DNA of 38,869 nucleotides from RGIG464 sp045643185 (lineage in GTDB: Bacteria; Myxococcota_A; Bradymonadia; UBA4248). The notes under the pieces were generated by a model. The model was not told the origin of the DNA and searched no databases. It was given only the letters and a program-made list of their open reading frames with translations. Shown piece after piece: positions 1-7,628 of this stretch. The translations under genes and the position numbers were made by a program. The stretch covers positions 1 through 38,869 of the forward strand of contig JAZUKH010000232.1 of assembly GCA_045643185.1 (NCBI GenBank), read 5' to 3'. Position 1 is the first letter of the stretch. Every line of letters starts with the position of its first letter.

Positions 1-1296
1 CAGATCGACGAGGCTAAAGCCACGATCGAAGCGCGTGAAAACGAATTGATCGAAGCCATGGCGCAAAACGAAGGCTTGAACGCAGACTTGACGAACGCCA
101 AAGCCACCATTGAAGCGCGTGACGCTGAAATCGCCGACAAGGCCGCTCAGATCGACGACGCAAAAGCCACCATCGAAGCACGTGACGCCGAAATTGCGGA
201 CAAAGCCGCTCAAATCGTCGACGCAAAAGCCACGATCGAAGCACGTGATGCTGAAATCGCAGACAAAGCCGCTCAGATCGACGACGCCAAGGCCACCATC
301 GAAGCGCGTGACGCTGAAATTGCGGACAAAGCCGCTCAAATCGACGAAGCTAAAGCCACGATCGAAGCACGTGATGCTGAAATCGCAGACAAAGCCGCTC
401 AAATCGTCGAAGCTAAAGCCACGATCGAAGCACGTGACGCCGAAATCGCAGACAAGGCCGCTCAGATCGTCGATGCTAAAGCTACGATCGAAGCACGTGA
501 CGCTGAAATCGCAGACAAAGCCGCTCAAATCGACGAAGCTAAAACCACGATTGAAGCACGTGATGCAGAAATCGCAGACAAGGCCGCTCAGATCGACGAA
601 GCAAAAGCCACCATTGAAGCGCGTGAAAACGAACTGATCGAAGCCATGGCGCAAAACGAAGGCTTGAACGCAGACTTGACGAACGCTAAAGCCACGATCG
701 AAGCGCGTGATGCAGAAATTGCAGACAAAGCCGCTCAGATCGACGAAGCTAAAGCCACCATCGAAGCACGTGAAAACGAACTGATCGAAGCCATGGCGCA
801 AAACGAAGGCTTGAACGCAGACTTGACGAACGCAAAAGCCACCATCGAAGCGCGTGACGCAGAAATCGCCGACAAAGCTGCTCAAATCGTCGAAGCCAAG
901 GCCACCATCGAAGCACGTGACGCCGAAATTGCGGACAAGGCTGCTCAGATCGTCGATGCAAAAGCCACCATCGAAGCACGTGATGCTGAAATTGCGGACA
1001 AAGCCGCTCAAATCGTCGACGCTAAGGCCACGATCGAAGCGCGTGACGCTGAAATCGCAGACAAAGCCGCTCAAATCGTCGATGCAAAAGCCACCATCGA
1101 AGCGCGTGACGCCGAAATCGCGGACAAGGCCGCTCAGATCGACGAAGCCAGAGCCACGATCGAAGCACGTGACGCCGAAATCGCAGACAAAGCCGCTCAG
1201 ATCGACGAAGCTAAAGCCACCATCGAAGCGCGTGATGCCGAAATCGCGGACAAAGCCGCTCAGATCGACGAAGCCAGAGCCACGATCGAAGCCCTG
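1..1296 (+). repeat. 63-bp / 84-bp in-frame minisatellite encoding heptad triplets
   Basis: Sixteen 63-bp units lie at 121-624 (eight), 709-771 (one) and 856-1296 (seven). They are separated by 84-bp units at about 37-120, 625-708 and 772-855. All lengths are multiples of 21 bp, so the heptad register is never broken. Copies differ mainly at synonymous third positions (GAC/GAT, GCC/GCT/GCA, ATC/ATT). The main amino-acid variation is D or V, and D or E, after AAQI. Partial units run off the left edge. Confidence 0.93.
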
Positions 1297-1884
1297 CAGG
1301 CCGCAGTGGCGGCACGTGATATGAAGATCAACGATCAAGAAACTGAATTGGAAGTGCGTCAGACCATGCTCAACAATATGCAAGCTGATTTCGATGCCAT
1401 CCAGGCCACGCTCAACATGCGTGAATCAGAACTCGTCGATCTCAAAGAAACTTTGGCAAGAACACAAACGGAACTGAGTATTGCTCAACAAACGGTGGTC
1501 AGTCGAGAAGAAACTCTCGAACAATTGTCCAATGAACTCGCTTCACGCGTCGAATGTCTCAACCAAACCACAAGTCAGTTGGAAGCTACGTCCAAGGAAC
1601 TTGCGGAATGCAAAGAATTGCTTGATCTGAGAAGCGCTTCACTCCGCGACAGCGCCGATGAATTGAAGGCCATCAAGCACACGTTGAACGATCGAAATGC
1701 GGAGATCGAACAATTCAATGCCCAGGATTACCCCGGACGCATCTCGAAACTCCAGGAACAGTGCCTCACCGTTTCGAGACACGTTCAAAGCCTCGAAAAG
1801 CGCATCGATTCCGCCACGCGCGAACGCAATGCCTTCAAAAATGCGATCAAATCGGAGATCGCAGAACTGCGTTCGGCGATTTAA
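1..1884 (+). CDS. Giant heptad-repeat coiled-coil protein, 5' end outside window
   Basis: The reading frame is open from the first base, so the gene begins upstream; the TTG at 46 is only an internal codon. The visible 627 residues look like one continuous alpha-helical coiled coil. Residues up to about 432 are tandem copies of a 21-residue unit (three heptads) built around DAEIADKAAQ and KATIEAR. They are interrupted by three 28-residue units (four heptads) that begin ENELIEAMAQ. The remaining ~195 residues are degenerate coiled coil (ETELEVRQTML, ETLEQLSNELASR) and end in LRSAI. No enzymatic motif or membrane segment is visible. Such proteins act as cytoskeletal scaffolds, spacers or adhesion rods; which one applies cannot be told here. 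A stem-loop follows the stop. I am sure it is coding, but function is unknown. Confidence 0.85.
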   Translation, partial: QIDEAKATIEARENELIEAMAQNEGLNADLTNAKATIEARDAEIADKAAQIDDAKATIEARDAEIADKAAQIVDAKATIEARDAEIADKAAQIDDAKATIEARDAEIADKAAQIDEAKATIEARDAEIADKAAQIVEAKATIEARDAEIADKAAQIVDAKATIEARDAEIADKAAQIDEAKTTIEARDAEIADKAAQIDEAKATIEARENELIEAMAQNEGLNADLTNAKATIEARDAEIADKAAQIDEAKATIEARENELIEAMAQNEGLNADLTNAKATIEARDAEIADKAAQIVEAKATIEARDAEIADKAAQIVDAKATIEARDAEIADKAAQIVDAKATIEARDAEIADKAAQIVDAKATIEARDAEIADKAAQIDEARATIEARDAEIADKAAQIDEAKATIEARDAEIADKAAQIDEARATIEALQAAVAARDMKINDQETELEVRQTMLNNMQADFDAIQATLNMRESELVDLKETLARTQTELSIAQQTVVSREETLEQLSNELASRVECLNQTTSQLEATSKELAECKELLDLRSASLRDSADELKAIKHTLNDRNAEIEQFNAQDYPGRISKLQEQCLTVSRHVQSLEKRIDSATRERNAFKNAIKSEIAELRSAI

Positions 1885-1894
1885 TACAAAAAAC

Positions 1895-1923
1895 GTGGTG
1901 CGCCCGATTTTTCCACGCACCAC
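1895..1923. terminator. Stem-loop after the coiled-coil gene, possible terminator
   Basis: GTGGTGCG (1895-1902) pairs perfectly with CGCACCAC (1916-1923) across a 13-nt loop, ten bases after the stop. There is no clear T-run on the distal side, so intrinsic termination is uncertain. It may instead protect the 3' end, or be a decayed member of the intergenic repeat families. Confidence 0.4.
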
Positions 1924-1935
1924 AGGAGGTCAGTC

Positions 1936-2000
1936 GTAGAGGGCCGAAGAGACATGCGTCTCTCCGGCCCCCTGCTCGCCGAAGGCCCAGGCCAGCTCGT
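1936..2000. repeat. Copy of the dispersed TAGAG / GC-rich intergenic module
   Basis: TAGAGGGCCG, then the small palindrome AGAGACATGCGTCTCT, then CCGGCCCCCTG and CGAAGGCCCAGGCC. The same string order (GCGTCTCT, CCGGCCCCCTG, CGCCGCAGGCCCAGGCC) occurs at 18779-18822 and, more diverged, at 16981-17090. It is non-coding. Confidence 0.6.
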
Positions 2001-2163
2001 TAACCTTGTTTAAGACTAAACGCCAAAACGAAAACGAGTCCTCCCTGGCTGAATAGTAACGAAATATTAGATATAGCATTCGCGTCAAAAATTCTGTAAA
2101 CGCTCACGTGTTTTTTAGATGTCGCCAATATTGGCGGACCAAGCTTTTACAGAAGGACAGGTT

Positions 2164-2880
2164 ATGAAAAAATTACTTTCGATCGCGGTGCTTTTTGGCT
2201 GCTTCGGGCTGTTTGGGTGTGATTCGGACGACTCATCAGACACCCAGTCCCAAACGCCTGATACAACCAACAAACAAGCCAGCGACGACAACAAGACGGG
2301 CGACGACAACAAAACTGGCGACGACAACAAGACGGGCGACGCCGAGTCGGAAGTCGTACCGGAATACGAAGAAAACGCGCCCTGTAATCCGGTCACGTTT
2401 GAGGAATTCTGTGATGGCATCAAAAGCGTCTATTGCGAAGACATCTATAACACTGGTGTGGCGACGATCCAGGTGTATACCTGCAACAAGTCGGATAACC
2501 CCAAATGCCTCGTTGCCAAATCGCGCAACTACGTTTTCTGTGATCCGGGCGAGGACTATCACTGCACGACCGAGGGCGAAACCAAGACAGAGTGCAACAA
2601 CCAGTATAATGGGTATATTTCGAATATGACCTATACGTGTACAAAAGCAAACGACAACGCTTTATATTATTTACCAAGCGGCAACAAGTTCTGTTCGGAC
2701 GTCTGTTCGGTCGCATGTGAGCAGAAGACGTGCAAACCAAGCACATTCAAGGATGAATGCCATGGCAACGTGAAGATCTACTGTGACGAAACCGACAATA
2801 TGGTCACGGCTTTTGACTGTAGTATTTACAATACGACCTGCAAGATTATGGACGGTGATGCGGAATGTGTCTTTGACTAA
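2164..2880 (+). CDS. Cys-rich lipoprotein with duplicated Cys module
   Basis: The start at 2164 is preferred over the in-frame ATG at 2119 because it follows AGAAGGACAGG and opens directly into a lipoprotein signal: MKK, a hydrophobic stretch and the lipobox LFGC. The mature N-terminus is an acidic linker with three DDNKTG repeats (18-bp DNA repeats at 2284-2337). After that come 18 Cys, an even number that suggests disulfides in the periplasm or at the surface. Two Cys modules are related: CNPVTFEEFCDGIKSVYC near the start and CKPSTFKDECHGNVKIYC near the end. The product is about 238 residues. No known family is recognised; similar acidic-linker lipoproteins are common in Myxococcota. Function is unknown. 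Confidence 0.85.
   Translation: MKKLLSIAVLFGCFGLFGCDSDDSSDTQSQTPDTTNKQASDDNKTGDDNKTGDDNKTGDAESEVVPEYEENAPCNPVTFEEFCDGIKSVYCEDIYNTGVATIQVYTCNKSDNPKCLVAKSRNYVFCDPGEDYHCTTEGETKTECNNQYNGYISNMTYTCTKANDNALYYLPSGNKFCSDVCSVACEQKTCKPSTFKDECHGNVKIYCDETDNMVTAFDCSIYNTTCKIMDGDAECVFD
2284..2337 (+). repeat. Three 18-bp tandem repeats encoding DDNKTG
   Basis: Three in-frame copies of GACGACAACAARACKGGC form the flexible linker between the lipid anchor and the Cys-rich part of the lipoprotein. Confidence 0.85.
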
Positions 2881-2913
2881 AACGGACTTTTTGATGAAAA
2901 AAAACGTGCAATT

Positions 2914-2941
2914 TTGAAAAATCGACTATAATTGATATATT
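2914..2941 (+). promoter_or_regulatory. Candidate sigma-70 promoter for the lipoprotein at 3030
   Basis: TTGAAA (2914-2919), a 16-bp spacer and TATATT (2936-2941), inside an A/T-rich stretch. A small hairpin, GCGTTC-TTT-GAACGC, lies in the leader at 2995-3009 just before the ribosome binding site. Confidence 0.45.
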
Positions 2942-3029
2942 CTGTCCGTAACAAAGGACTGTTGCCTGCTTAAGGCATACTATTTTAAATCCACGCGTTC
3001 TTTGAACGCCTAACTATGAGGAAAACAAC

Positions 3030-3536
3030 ATGAAAAAAGCACTTCTCGCGCTTTCAGCCATTGCTCTTTGTGGTGTTGCCATGACGGGTTGCGGCATTTC
3101 TGAACTCAATCCTGAACCGGTTCCCCTTGCCGTAACGGACTCCGCTCACCTCAAACTCGACCACAGCGCCATCGCCGACAACCTCAACGTCTGCGGCGAA
3201 AAAGTTCAGAAATTCCAGAACACGCTTCGTAACGGCTTCAACTATGCCGCCAGCCAGGGCGACAACCAGTCCGTTGTTTCCGCTGACAAAGCCGAATACA
3301 TGCTTTCGATCAAAGCCATCAACTTCAGCTGCCTTGGCAAAGACAAAGTCAAAGGCTTCGTTCTTACCGGTGAAGTTGAATACAGCTGGAAGAAAGAAAA
3401 CGGCCCCGAAACCCTTTACAAAGCTACGGTCATCGGTGGCAGCGAAAGCTCCGCAGAGAAAGCCCTCGACGCTCTCGTTGGCAACCTCTACAACACAGCT
3501 TTCACGACGTACCTCAACGCCCACGCTGGTCAATAA
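3030..3536 (+). CDS. Small lipoprotein of unknown function
   Basis: 168 residues. An AGGA-type binding site (ATGAGGAAAACAAC) precedes the start. The signal peptide is MKKALLALSAIALCGVAMTGC, with lipobox MTGC (Cys at residue 21). The mature domain is about 148 residues with only two Cys and looks alternating alpha/beta (ADKAEYMLSIKAINFSC, VKGFVLTGEVEYSW). It ends in a helical stretch rich in Ala (SSAEKALDALVGNLYNTAF). This layout resembles small periplasm-facing envelope lipoproteins, but no family is recognised. It has its own promoter upstream and a strong intrinsic terminator downstream, so it is probably transcribed alone. The orderly codon use suggests good expression. Confidence 0.85.
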   Translation: MKKALLALSAIALCGVAMTGCGISELNPEPVPLAVTDSAHLKLDHSAIADNLNVCGEKVQKFQNTLRNGFNYAASQGDNQSVVSADKAEYMLSIKAINFSCLGKDKVKGFVLTGEVEYSWKKENGPETLYKATVIGGSESSAEKALDALVGNLYNTAFTTYLNAHAGQ

Positions 3537-3559
3537 TAGAATCCAGGCCTAAGCCAAAA

Positions 3560-3589
3560 AGCCCGATCATAAGATCGGGCTTTTTTTTT
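3560..3589 (+). terminator. Rho-independent terminator
   Basis: GCCCGATC (3561-3568), loop ATAA, GATCGGGC (3573-3580), then nine T. It closes the small lipoprotein transcript. Confidence 0.93.
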
Positions 3590-3626
3590 ACACGCCACCC
3601 CGTGAATATGAGCGACGCCATTTATT

Positions 3627-3796
3627 AAAGCGAGCCGTATGCCGAAGGCATAGGCTCGCAGCGTCGTGCGTATTTGGGGCTTTTGCCCCAAATAGCACGC
3701 GCCCAAAACATTTTCTAAAAGCGAGCCGTATGCCGAAGGCATAGGCTCGCAGCGTCGTGCGTATTTGGGGCTTTTGCCCCAAATAGCACGCGCCCA
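3627..3796. repeat. 79-bp direct repeat, two copies, each with two TAT/ATA hairpins
   Basis: 3627-3705 and 3718-3796 are identical over 79 bp and start 91 bp apart. Each copy folds into GAGCC-g-TATGCC-gaa-GGCATA-GGCTC (first copy 3632-3657). A second fold follows, GTGC-g-TATTTGGGGC-tttt-GCCCCAAATA-GCAC (first copy inner part 3671-3694, a perfect 10-bp stem). It lies between the lipoprotein terminator and the McrB-like gene. No ORF there is credible. It belongs to the window-wide bulged TAT/ATA hairpin family. Confidence 0.9.
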
Positions 3797-3864
3797 TAAA
3801 ACAAAAATGTGCTAGAAATGACGCGGTTTTTTGTGCCAACTCGGCCCCAAAAAAGAGGTAATTT

Positions 3865-5286
3865 ATGATTCGTGAAAGACGTGGTGTCGTTCAATCGCTC
3901 GTCACAGCCCTCGTGACGAAACCTTTTATGCTGCTTTCGGGCATCAGCGGCTCGGGCAAGACCCAGTTAGCGCGCCGCCTTGCAACAGGCATTGCCGCAG
4001 GCATGCTCGACGACAACAAATTTACAGGCGTTTCGTACGGCGGCGTTGGCAACGCCCAGGCGTTTAAGCTCGCACTCGCTAAAAACGGCATTGCCCCTGA
4101 CCTCATGGGCGATAACGGCGACGAATTCATCGACATCCGAAACCCTGAAGACACCATGGATCGAGCGGCACTCGCCGAATCCGGCATGGACGAAGTCCTC
4201 AAATACCGCGTCGCTTTTTTGCCGGTCAGACCCGACTGGACCGATCCGCAAAAGATCTGGGGCTATTACAATCCGCTGACAGGACTCTACTACCCCACAC
4301 AGGCAACGATCGTCGCGATGCATGCCTATCTCGAATTTTTGGCCTATGGCGAAGCCGCTCCGCGTCACTTCATCATTCTTGACGAACTCAACCTCGCCCG
4401 CGTCGAATACTACCTCGCCGACATCCTCAGCCTCATGGAATGCCCGACGACCGTCACTGACGACCAGATCAAAATGGGCGAATTGTCGACGGTGCATCCA
4501 TTTAACCGTCCGCTGTGGACAATCAGCGCTCCGAAAAGCGAGATCGGCCAGGAAAACAGCGTCCACGAACAACTTTATGTGGGCAAGACAGACCGATCCT
4601 GGGCAAAAGCTTACCATTATCTGTCGGCAGCCAACGCAGGCATGATGCTCACGAAGATGGCCGTCGACCTCAAAGACGTCATCAACGGCGCCGACTGGCA
4701 CCGCGTCGTGCCGCCCAAGATCTCGTTCACACCAAATCTCACGATCATCGGCACCGTCAACGTCGATGAAACGACCTTTTCATTCTCGCCCAAGGTACTC
4801 GACCGAGCTTTCGTCATGGAATTCAACGACATGGATTATGACGGCGTCTGCAAAGACTGGACGGGCTATGACGATGCCCGCGACGCCATTCGAACCATGC
4901 ACCGCATTCTGCGTCCCGAAAACCTGCATTTCGGCTACAGAACAGTACACGAGATCCTCAGCTACATTGAACAGGCACAGGGCACCTGGGCGACGTGCGG
5001 CGACTTCTGCATGGCGTCCAAAGTTTTGCCCAAACTTCGCGGCGGCGAAGACAAACTCGGCGCCATTTTGCCCGTATTTTTGGCCTTTGCCGTCACGGGA
5101 GAGACCGAGCTCGCGACACTGCACCAAACCGCATCCGACCTCGTGGCCGATATTCTCGACGCCAAACAGCTGCCTTCGATCCTCAAACGACTCGCCCGCG
5201 AAAAAGCCGCCTATCCGCTCACGGCGGACAAGTTGTTCCGCATGACGCGACAACTTCTCGACACCGGCCTCGCCTCGTTCTTCTAA
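3865..5286 (+). CDS. McrB-like AAA+ ATPase
   Basis: 473 residues, with AGAGGT at 3854-3859 as binding site. Walker A is GISGSGKT (residues 26-33). Walker B is FIILDELNLARVEYYLADIL, with the acidic pair near 173-174. A sensor/arginine-finger stretch GTVNVDETT...FSPKVLDRAFVMEF sits near residues 296-317. These are hallmarks of the McrB/dynein-related AAA+ clade, in which the motor (GTP in McrB itself, ATP or GTP in relatives) remodels a nuclease partner on DNA. The P-loop begins 26 residues from the N-terminus, so there is no DNA-binding domain ahead of the motor as in classical McrB. The next gene, 6 bp on, is a DUF2357-like partner. An anti-invader or DNA-processing role is inferred from family only. 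Confidence 0.85.
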   Translation: MIRERRGVVQSLVTALVTKPFMLLSGISGSGKTQLARRLATGIAAGMLDDNKFTGVSYGGVGNAQAFKLALAKNGIAPDLMGDNGDEFIDIRNPEDTMDRAALAESGMDEVLKYRVAFLPVRPDWTDPQKIWGYYNPLTGLYYPTQATIVAMHAYLEFLAYGEAAPRHFIILDELNLARVEYYLADILSLMECPTTVTDDQIKMGELSTVHPFNRPLWTISAPKSEIGQENSVHEQLYVGKTDRSWAKAYHYLSAANAGMMLTKMAVDLKDVINGADWHRVVPPKISFTPNLTIIGTVNVDETTFSFSPKVLDRAFVMEFNDMDYDGVCKDWTGYDDARDAIRTMHRILRPENLHFGYRTVHEILSYIEQAQGTWATCGDFCMASKVLPKLRGGEDKLGAILPVFLAFAVTGETELATLHQTASDLVADILDAKQLPSILKRLAREKAAYPLTADKLFRMTRQLLDTGLASFF

Positions 5287-5292
5287 ACGCCC

Positions 5293-5850
5293 ATGACCGA
5301 CCTCGCTTACGCCGAAAAAATACTCGACCTGTTCAGCGCACAGTCACTGTGGATCGCCCTCCAGGCCATCGTCGAGAACCCGCAACAGGAATTGCGGGTC
5401 ACGACGCCGTATGTGAGTACGGGACAGGCACAGGCGCTCGACGCTGCGATGCTCGGGGCATCTGCCGCAGAACCCGGTGCCCTGGCGAACACCACGCGTA
5501 TGGCTCACTTCAAGGATCGCGGCGTCAAATGGCGTTTTCTTAACGTCTATGACCGACGCATCGTGCGATTCGACGACACCGTCGCCAACCGCTTTGTCGC
5601 TTACTTCGTCCGTTACGCCATCAAAATGCTCAAACCCATCGCCGCAGCCCTTTCACAGGACGAAACCGGCGCTGAACTCGTGCCCGAGTTCTTGCGCATC
5701 ATTCGTCGACTTAACGGCATGTGGAGCCAATTTCCCGATTCTTTCAAATACTCTTCGTTGCGTGAAATGCCCATCGATCACCCATTCCTTCAGTTCGACC
5801 CGCGTTATCACGTCATCCTCAAAACTTATCTGGCCTGTGAAAATGGCTAA
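5293..5850 (+). CDS. DUF2357-like partner of McrB-type ATPase, no nuclease domain
   Basis: 185 residues, starting 6 bp after the ATPase with no clear ribosome binding site, so translational coupling is likely. The middle contains NRFVAYFVRYAIKML, which resembles the ENRFVK segment of DUF2357 proteins. It is followed by a helical stretch and a DPRYHVILKTYL stretch like the one that usually precedes a C-terminal PD-(D/E)XK nuclease. Here the protein stops right after that point, at KTYLACENG. The N-terminal part (RVTTPYVSTGQAQALDAAML) is not recognised. McrB-like ATPases are commonly paired with DUF2357-nuclease proteins, so this would be a nuclease-less version. The family assignment rests on motif memory and is moderate. 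Confidence 0.6.
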   Translation: MTDLAYAEKILDLFSAQSLWIALQAIVENPQQELRVTTPYVSTGQAQALDAAMLGASAAEPGALANTTRMAHFKDRGVKWRFLNVYDRRIVRFDDTVANRFVAYFVRYAIKMLKPIAAALSQDETGAELVPEFLRIIRRLNGMWSQFPDSFKYSSLREMPIDHPFLQFDPRYHVILKTYLACENG

Positions 5851-5864
5851 AAAAAGGACTTAAC

Positions 5865-6680
5865 ATGACCACTAAATGGATGCCCCATGGCCTTATCGGC
5901 GTCGTTCATCTTCCTGCTCTGCCAGGTGATGCCTGTTACGATGGCCGCTCGATCCAAAACATCATCGACTTTGCCATGAAAGACGCGGACGCCCTGATCA
6001 GTGGCGGCGTGGATGCGCTGATCATCGAAAACTTCGGCTCGACACCGTTCCCGAAAGGCACCGCGGCGCAACCCATGCCAGCCCATCACCTCGCAATCAT
6101 GTCGATCATCGCACACGAGATCCGAAAATGGCACCCCGAAGCGATTCTGGGCATCAACTGCCTGCGCAATGACGCCATTGCAGCGCTTGGCATTGCCGTC
6201 GCCGTCGACGCACAGTTCGTCCGCATCAACGTTCTTTCGGGCGCCTACGTGACTGACCAGGGCATCATCGAAGGCTGTGCCTACGACGCCCTCCGCTACC
6301 GTTCGCAGCTTGGCGCCAACCACATCGCCATCCTCGCTGACGTCCTCGTCAAACACGCGTCGCCGCTCGCCCCGCTTTCTGCCACGGATGCCACGAAAGA
6401 CACCCTGCTTCGCGGATGCGCCGACGCCGTCATCGTCACGGGCAGCGGCACCGGCGAACCCGTCGACCGAAGGATCCTCGAAGAAGTCTCCAAAGCCGCT
6501 GATGGCAAGCCTGTTCTGCTCGGCTCCGGCACCAAGGCCGAAACACTCGGAAACTACAGCACCTTTATTAAGGGCGCTATCGTCGGAACCTCACTCAAAA
6601 TCGACGGCAAAGTCGCAAACCCCGTCGATCCCGAACGCGTCAAACGCATGGCCGATGCCATGCACTCACTCGTTAAGTAA
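5865..6680 (+). CDS. BtpA/SgcQ-family TIM-barrel protein
   Basis: 271 residues, binding site AAGGAC, 14 bp after the DUF2357-like gene. Signature parts are IGVVHLPALPGD near the N-terminus, DADALISGGVDALIIENFGSTPF (about residues 42-64), GINCLRNDA, AQFVRINVLSGAYVTDQG, ILADVLVKH, VIVTGSGTGEP and VLLGSGTKAET. Together these make a full (beta/alpha)8 barrel of the BtpA family. In cyanobacteria BtpA is needed for stable photosystem I, and SgcQ sits in a sugar operon, but the reaction is unestablished in most bacteria. Nothing photosynthetic lies nearby. Whether it acts with the McrB-like pair or is only co-transcribed cannot be told. Confidence 0.88.
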   Translation: MTTKWMPHGLIGVVHLPALPGDACYDGRSIQNIIDFAMKDADALISGGVDALIIENFGSTPFPKGTAAQPMPAHHLAIMSIIAHEIRKWHPEAILGINCLRNDAIAALGIAVAVDAQFVRINVLSGAYVTDQGIIEGCAYDALRYRSQLGANHIAILADVLVKHASPLAPLSATDATKDTLLRGCADAVIVTGSGTGEPVDRRILEEVSKAADGKPVLLGSGTKAETLGNYSTFIKGAIVGTSLKIDGKVANPVDPERVKRMADAMHSLVK

Positions 6681-6692
6681 CACTTTGACACA

Positions 6693-6719
6693 CAGAAACG
6701 CGCCACACGCGCGTTTCTG
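6693..6719. terminator. Strong stem-loop after btpA-like gene
   Basis: CAGAAACGCG (6693-6702) and CGCGTTTCTG (6710-6719) form a perfect 10-bp stem with a 7-nt loop, in the gap between two co-directional genes. No T-tract follows (AATTC), so it may attenuate or protect RNA rather than terminate fully. Confidence 0.5.
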
Positions 6720-6755
6720 AATTCACTCCGATCTTCATCTCAACGCTTCGATGCT

Positions 6756-7625
6756 ATGAAACACTGGACGATCCCATTCTGCCTTCTTTTGCTCTGCCTG
6801 ATCTGCTCCGCATGCGCGACGACCAAATCGCTCATGGAAGACAAAGTGCAAAGCACCGCGCTCACAAAGTCACGCGGCGTCTTTCCCTATCTTGGTGAAA
6901 AACTCTATTACGACGCCAGACACACCGCCTCGACCGTCAAACTGGCCGAAGGCTCACTCAGCGTCGGTCATATAAAAACACTGGAAGACGGCACACAGAT
7001 CATTCCGATCACCGGCGATGGCGCATCCGTCGCGCTCGCAAGACTCGTCGCAAGAATCGATGATCACGTCGAAGCCTATTTGCACCCAGATACTTGGGAA
7101 ACCATTTACAGCTACAAACACCTCGACGAAAAAGACCGCGAACGCTCATTTTACGTCTGGTTCTGGCCAGACGAAATGTCCGCATCCGTCGAACGACACT
7201 ACAAGGGCAATGTCGCAAAACGAGACTATGTGCTGCCACCAGGCACCATGGACTCCATGGCCTGGATCTACGAAGTAAGACAGTTCAACTTCGAACCGGG
7301 AAAGCGCTACACATGGTACACCTTCGACGGCTGGACGCTCAACCGCGTCTCCATTGAACTCGATGGCGAAGAAGAAGTCTGGACAGAACTCGGCTTTTAC
7401 GATTGTCAAAGAATGAAGATCTATCGCGAACGCAGTGATGCCTATCCCCCTCAGGGCGCACTCGCCGGCTTGTTCATCGAACCGTCGCGAGAAATTCACG
7501 TCGAAGAATACGAACTCGCCACGGCATGGTTCGCAAAAGATGAATTCAGAACCCCCGTAAAACTCGTCATCAAGACAGGGATCGGCGATTTTGACCTCCT
7601 GCTCAAAGCCAGAGTCGTGGAATAA
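6756..7625 (+). CDS. DUF3108-type lipoprotein
   Basis: 289 residues. The signal is MKHWTIPFCLLLLCLICSAC with lipobox CSAC (Cys 20), so the product should be lipid-anchored in the envelope. The mature part begins with a Phe-Pro-Tyr-Leu-Gly-Glu-Lys-Leu-Tyr-Tyr stretch and alternates short beta strands (RYTWYTFDGWTLNRVSIEL). It ends PVKLVIKTGIGDFDLLLKARV. This pattern (GE.L.Y.., then PV.L....G.F...L) is typical of DUF3108 envelope proteins, whose molecular role is not established. It is followed 3 bp later by a histidine kinase, so the two are probably co-expressed. The family call is by eye. Confidence 0.7.
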   Translation: MKHWTIPFCLLLLCLICSACATTKSLMEDKVQSTALTKSRGVFPYLGEKLYYDARHTASTVKLAEGSLSVGHIKTLEDGTQIIPITGDGASVALARLVARIDDHVEAYLHPDTWETIYSYKHLDEKDRERSFYVWFWPDEMSASVERHYKGNVAKRDYVLPPGTMDSMAWIYEVRQFNFEPGKRYTWYTFDGWTLNRVSIELDGEEEVWTELGFYDCQRMKIYRERSDAYPPQGALAGLFIEPSREIHVEEYELATAWFAKDEFRTPVKLVIKTGIGDFDLLLKARVVE

Positions 7626-7628
7626 AAC

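Noticed and set aside
14..1324. Open frames of 76-175 codons on both strands inside the coiled-coil array
   Set aside because: They are stop-free shadows of the 63-bp repeats, with Arg/Pro/Lys-rich nonsense translations and no binding sites.
3530..3839. Minus-strand ORFs of 70-83 codons near 3.6-3.8 kb
   Set aside because: They exist only because the 79-bp repeats are stop-free in one frame; the translations repeat the same string twice.
5851..5864. Frameshifted nuclease remnant after the DUF2357-like gene
   Set aside because: Only 14 bp separate the stop from the next start, and the following frame is a full BtpA-family protein, so no hidden nuclease domain fits here.
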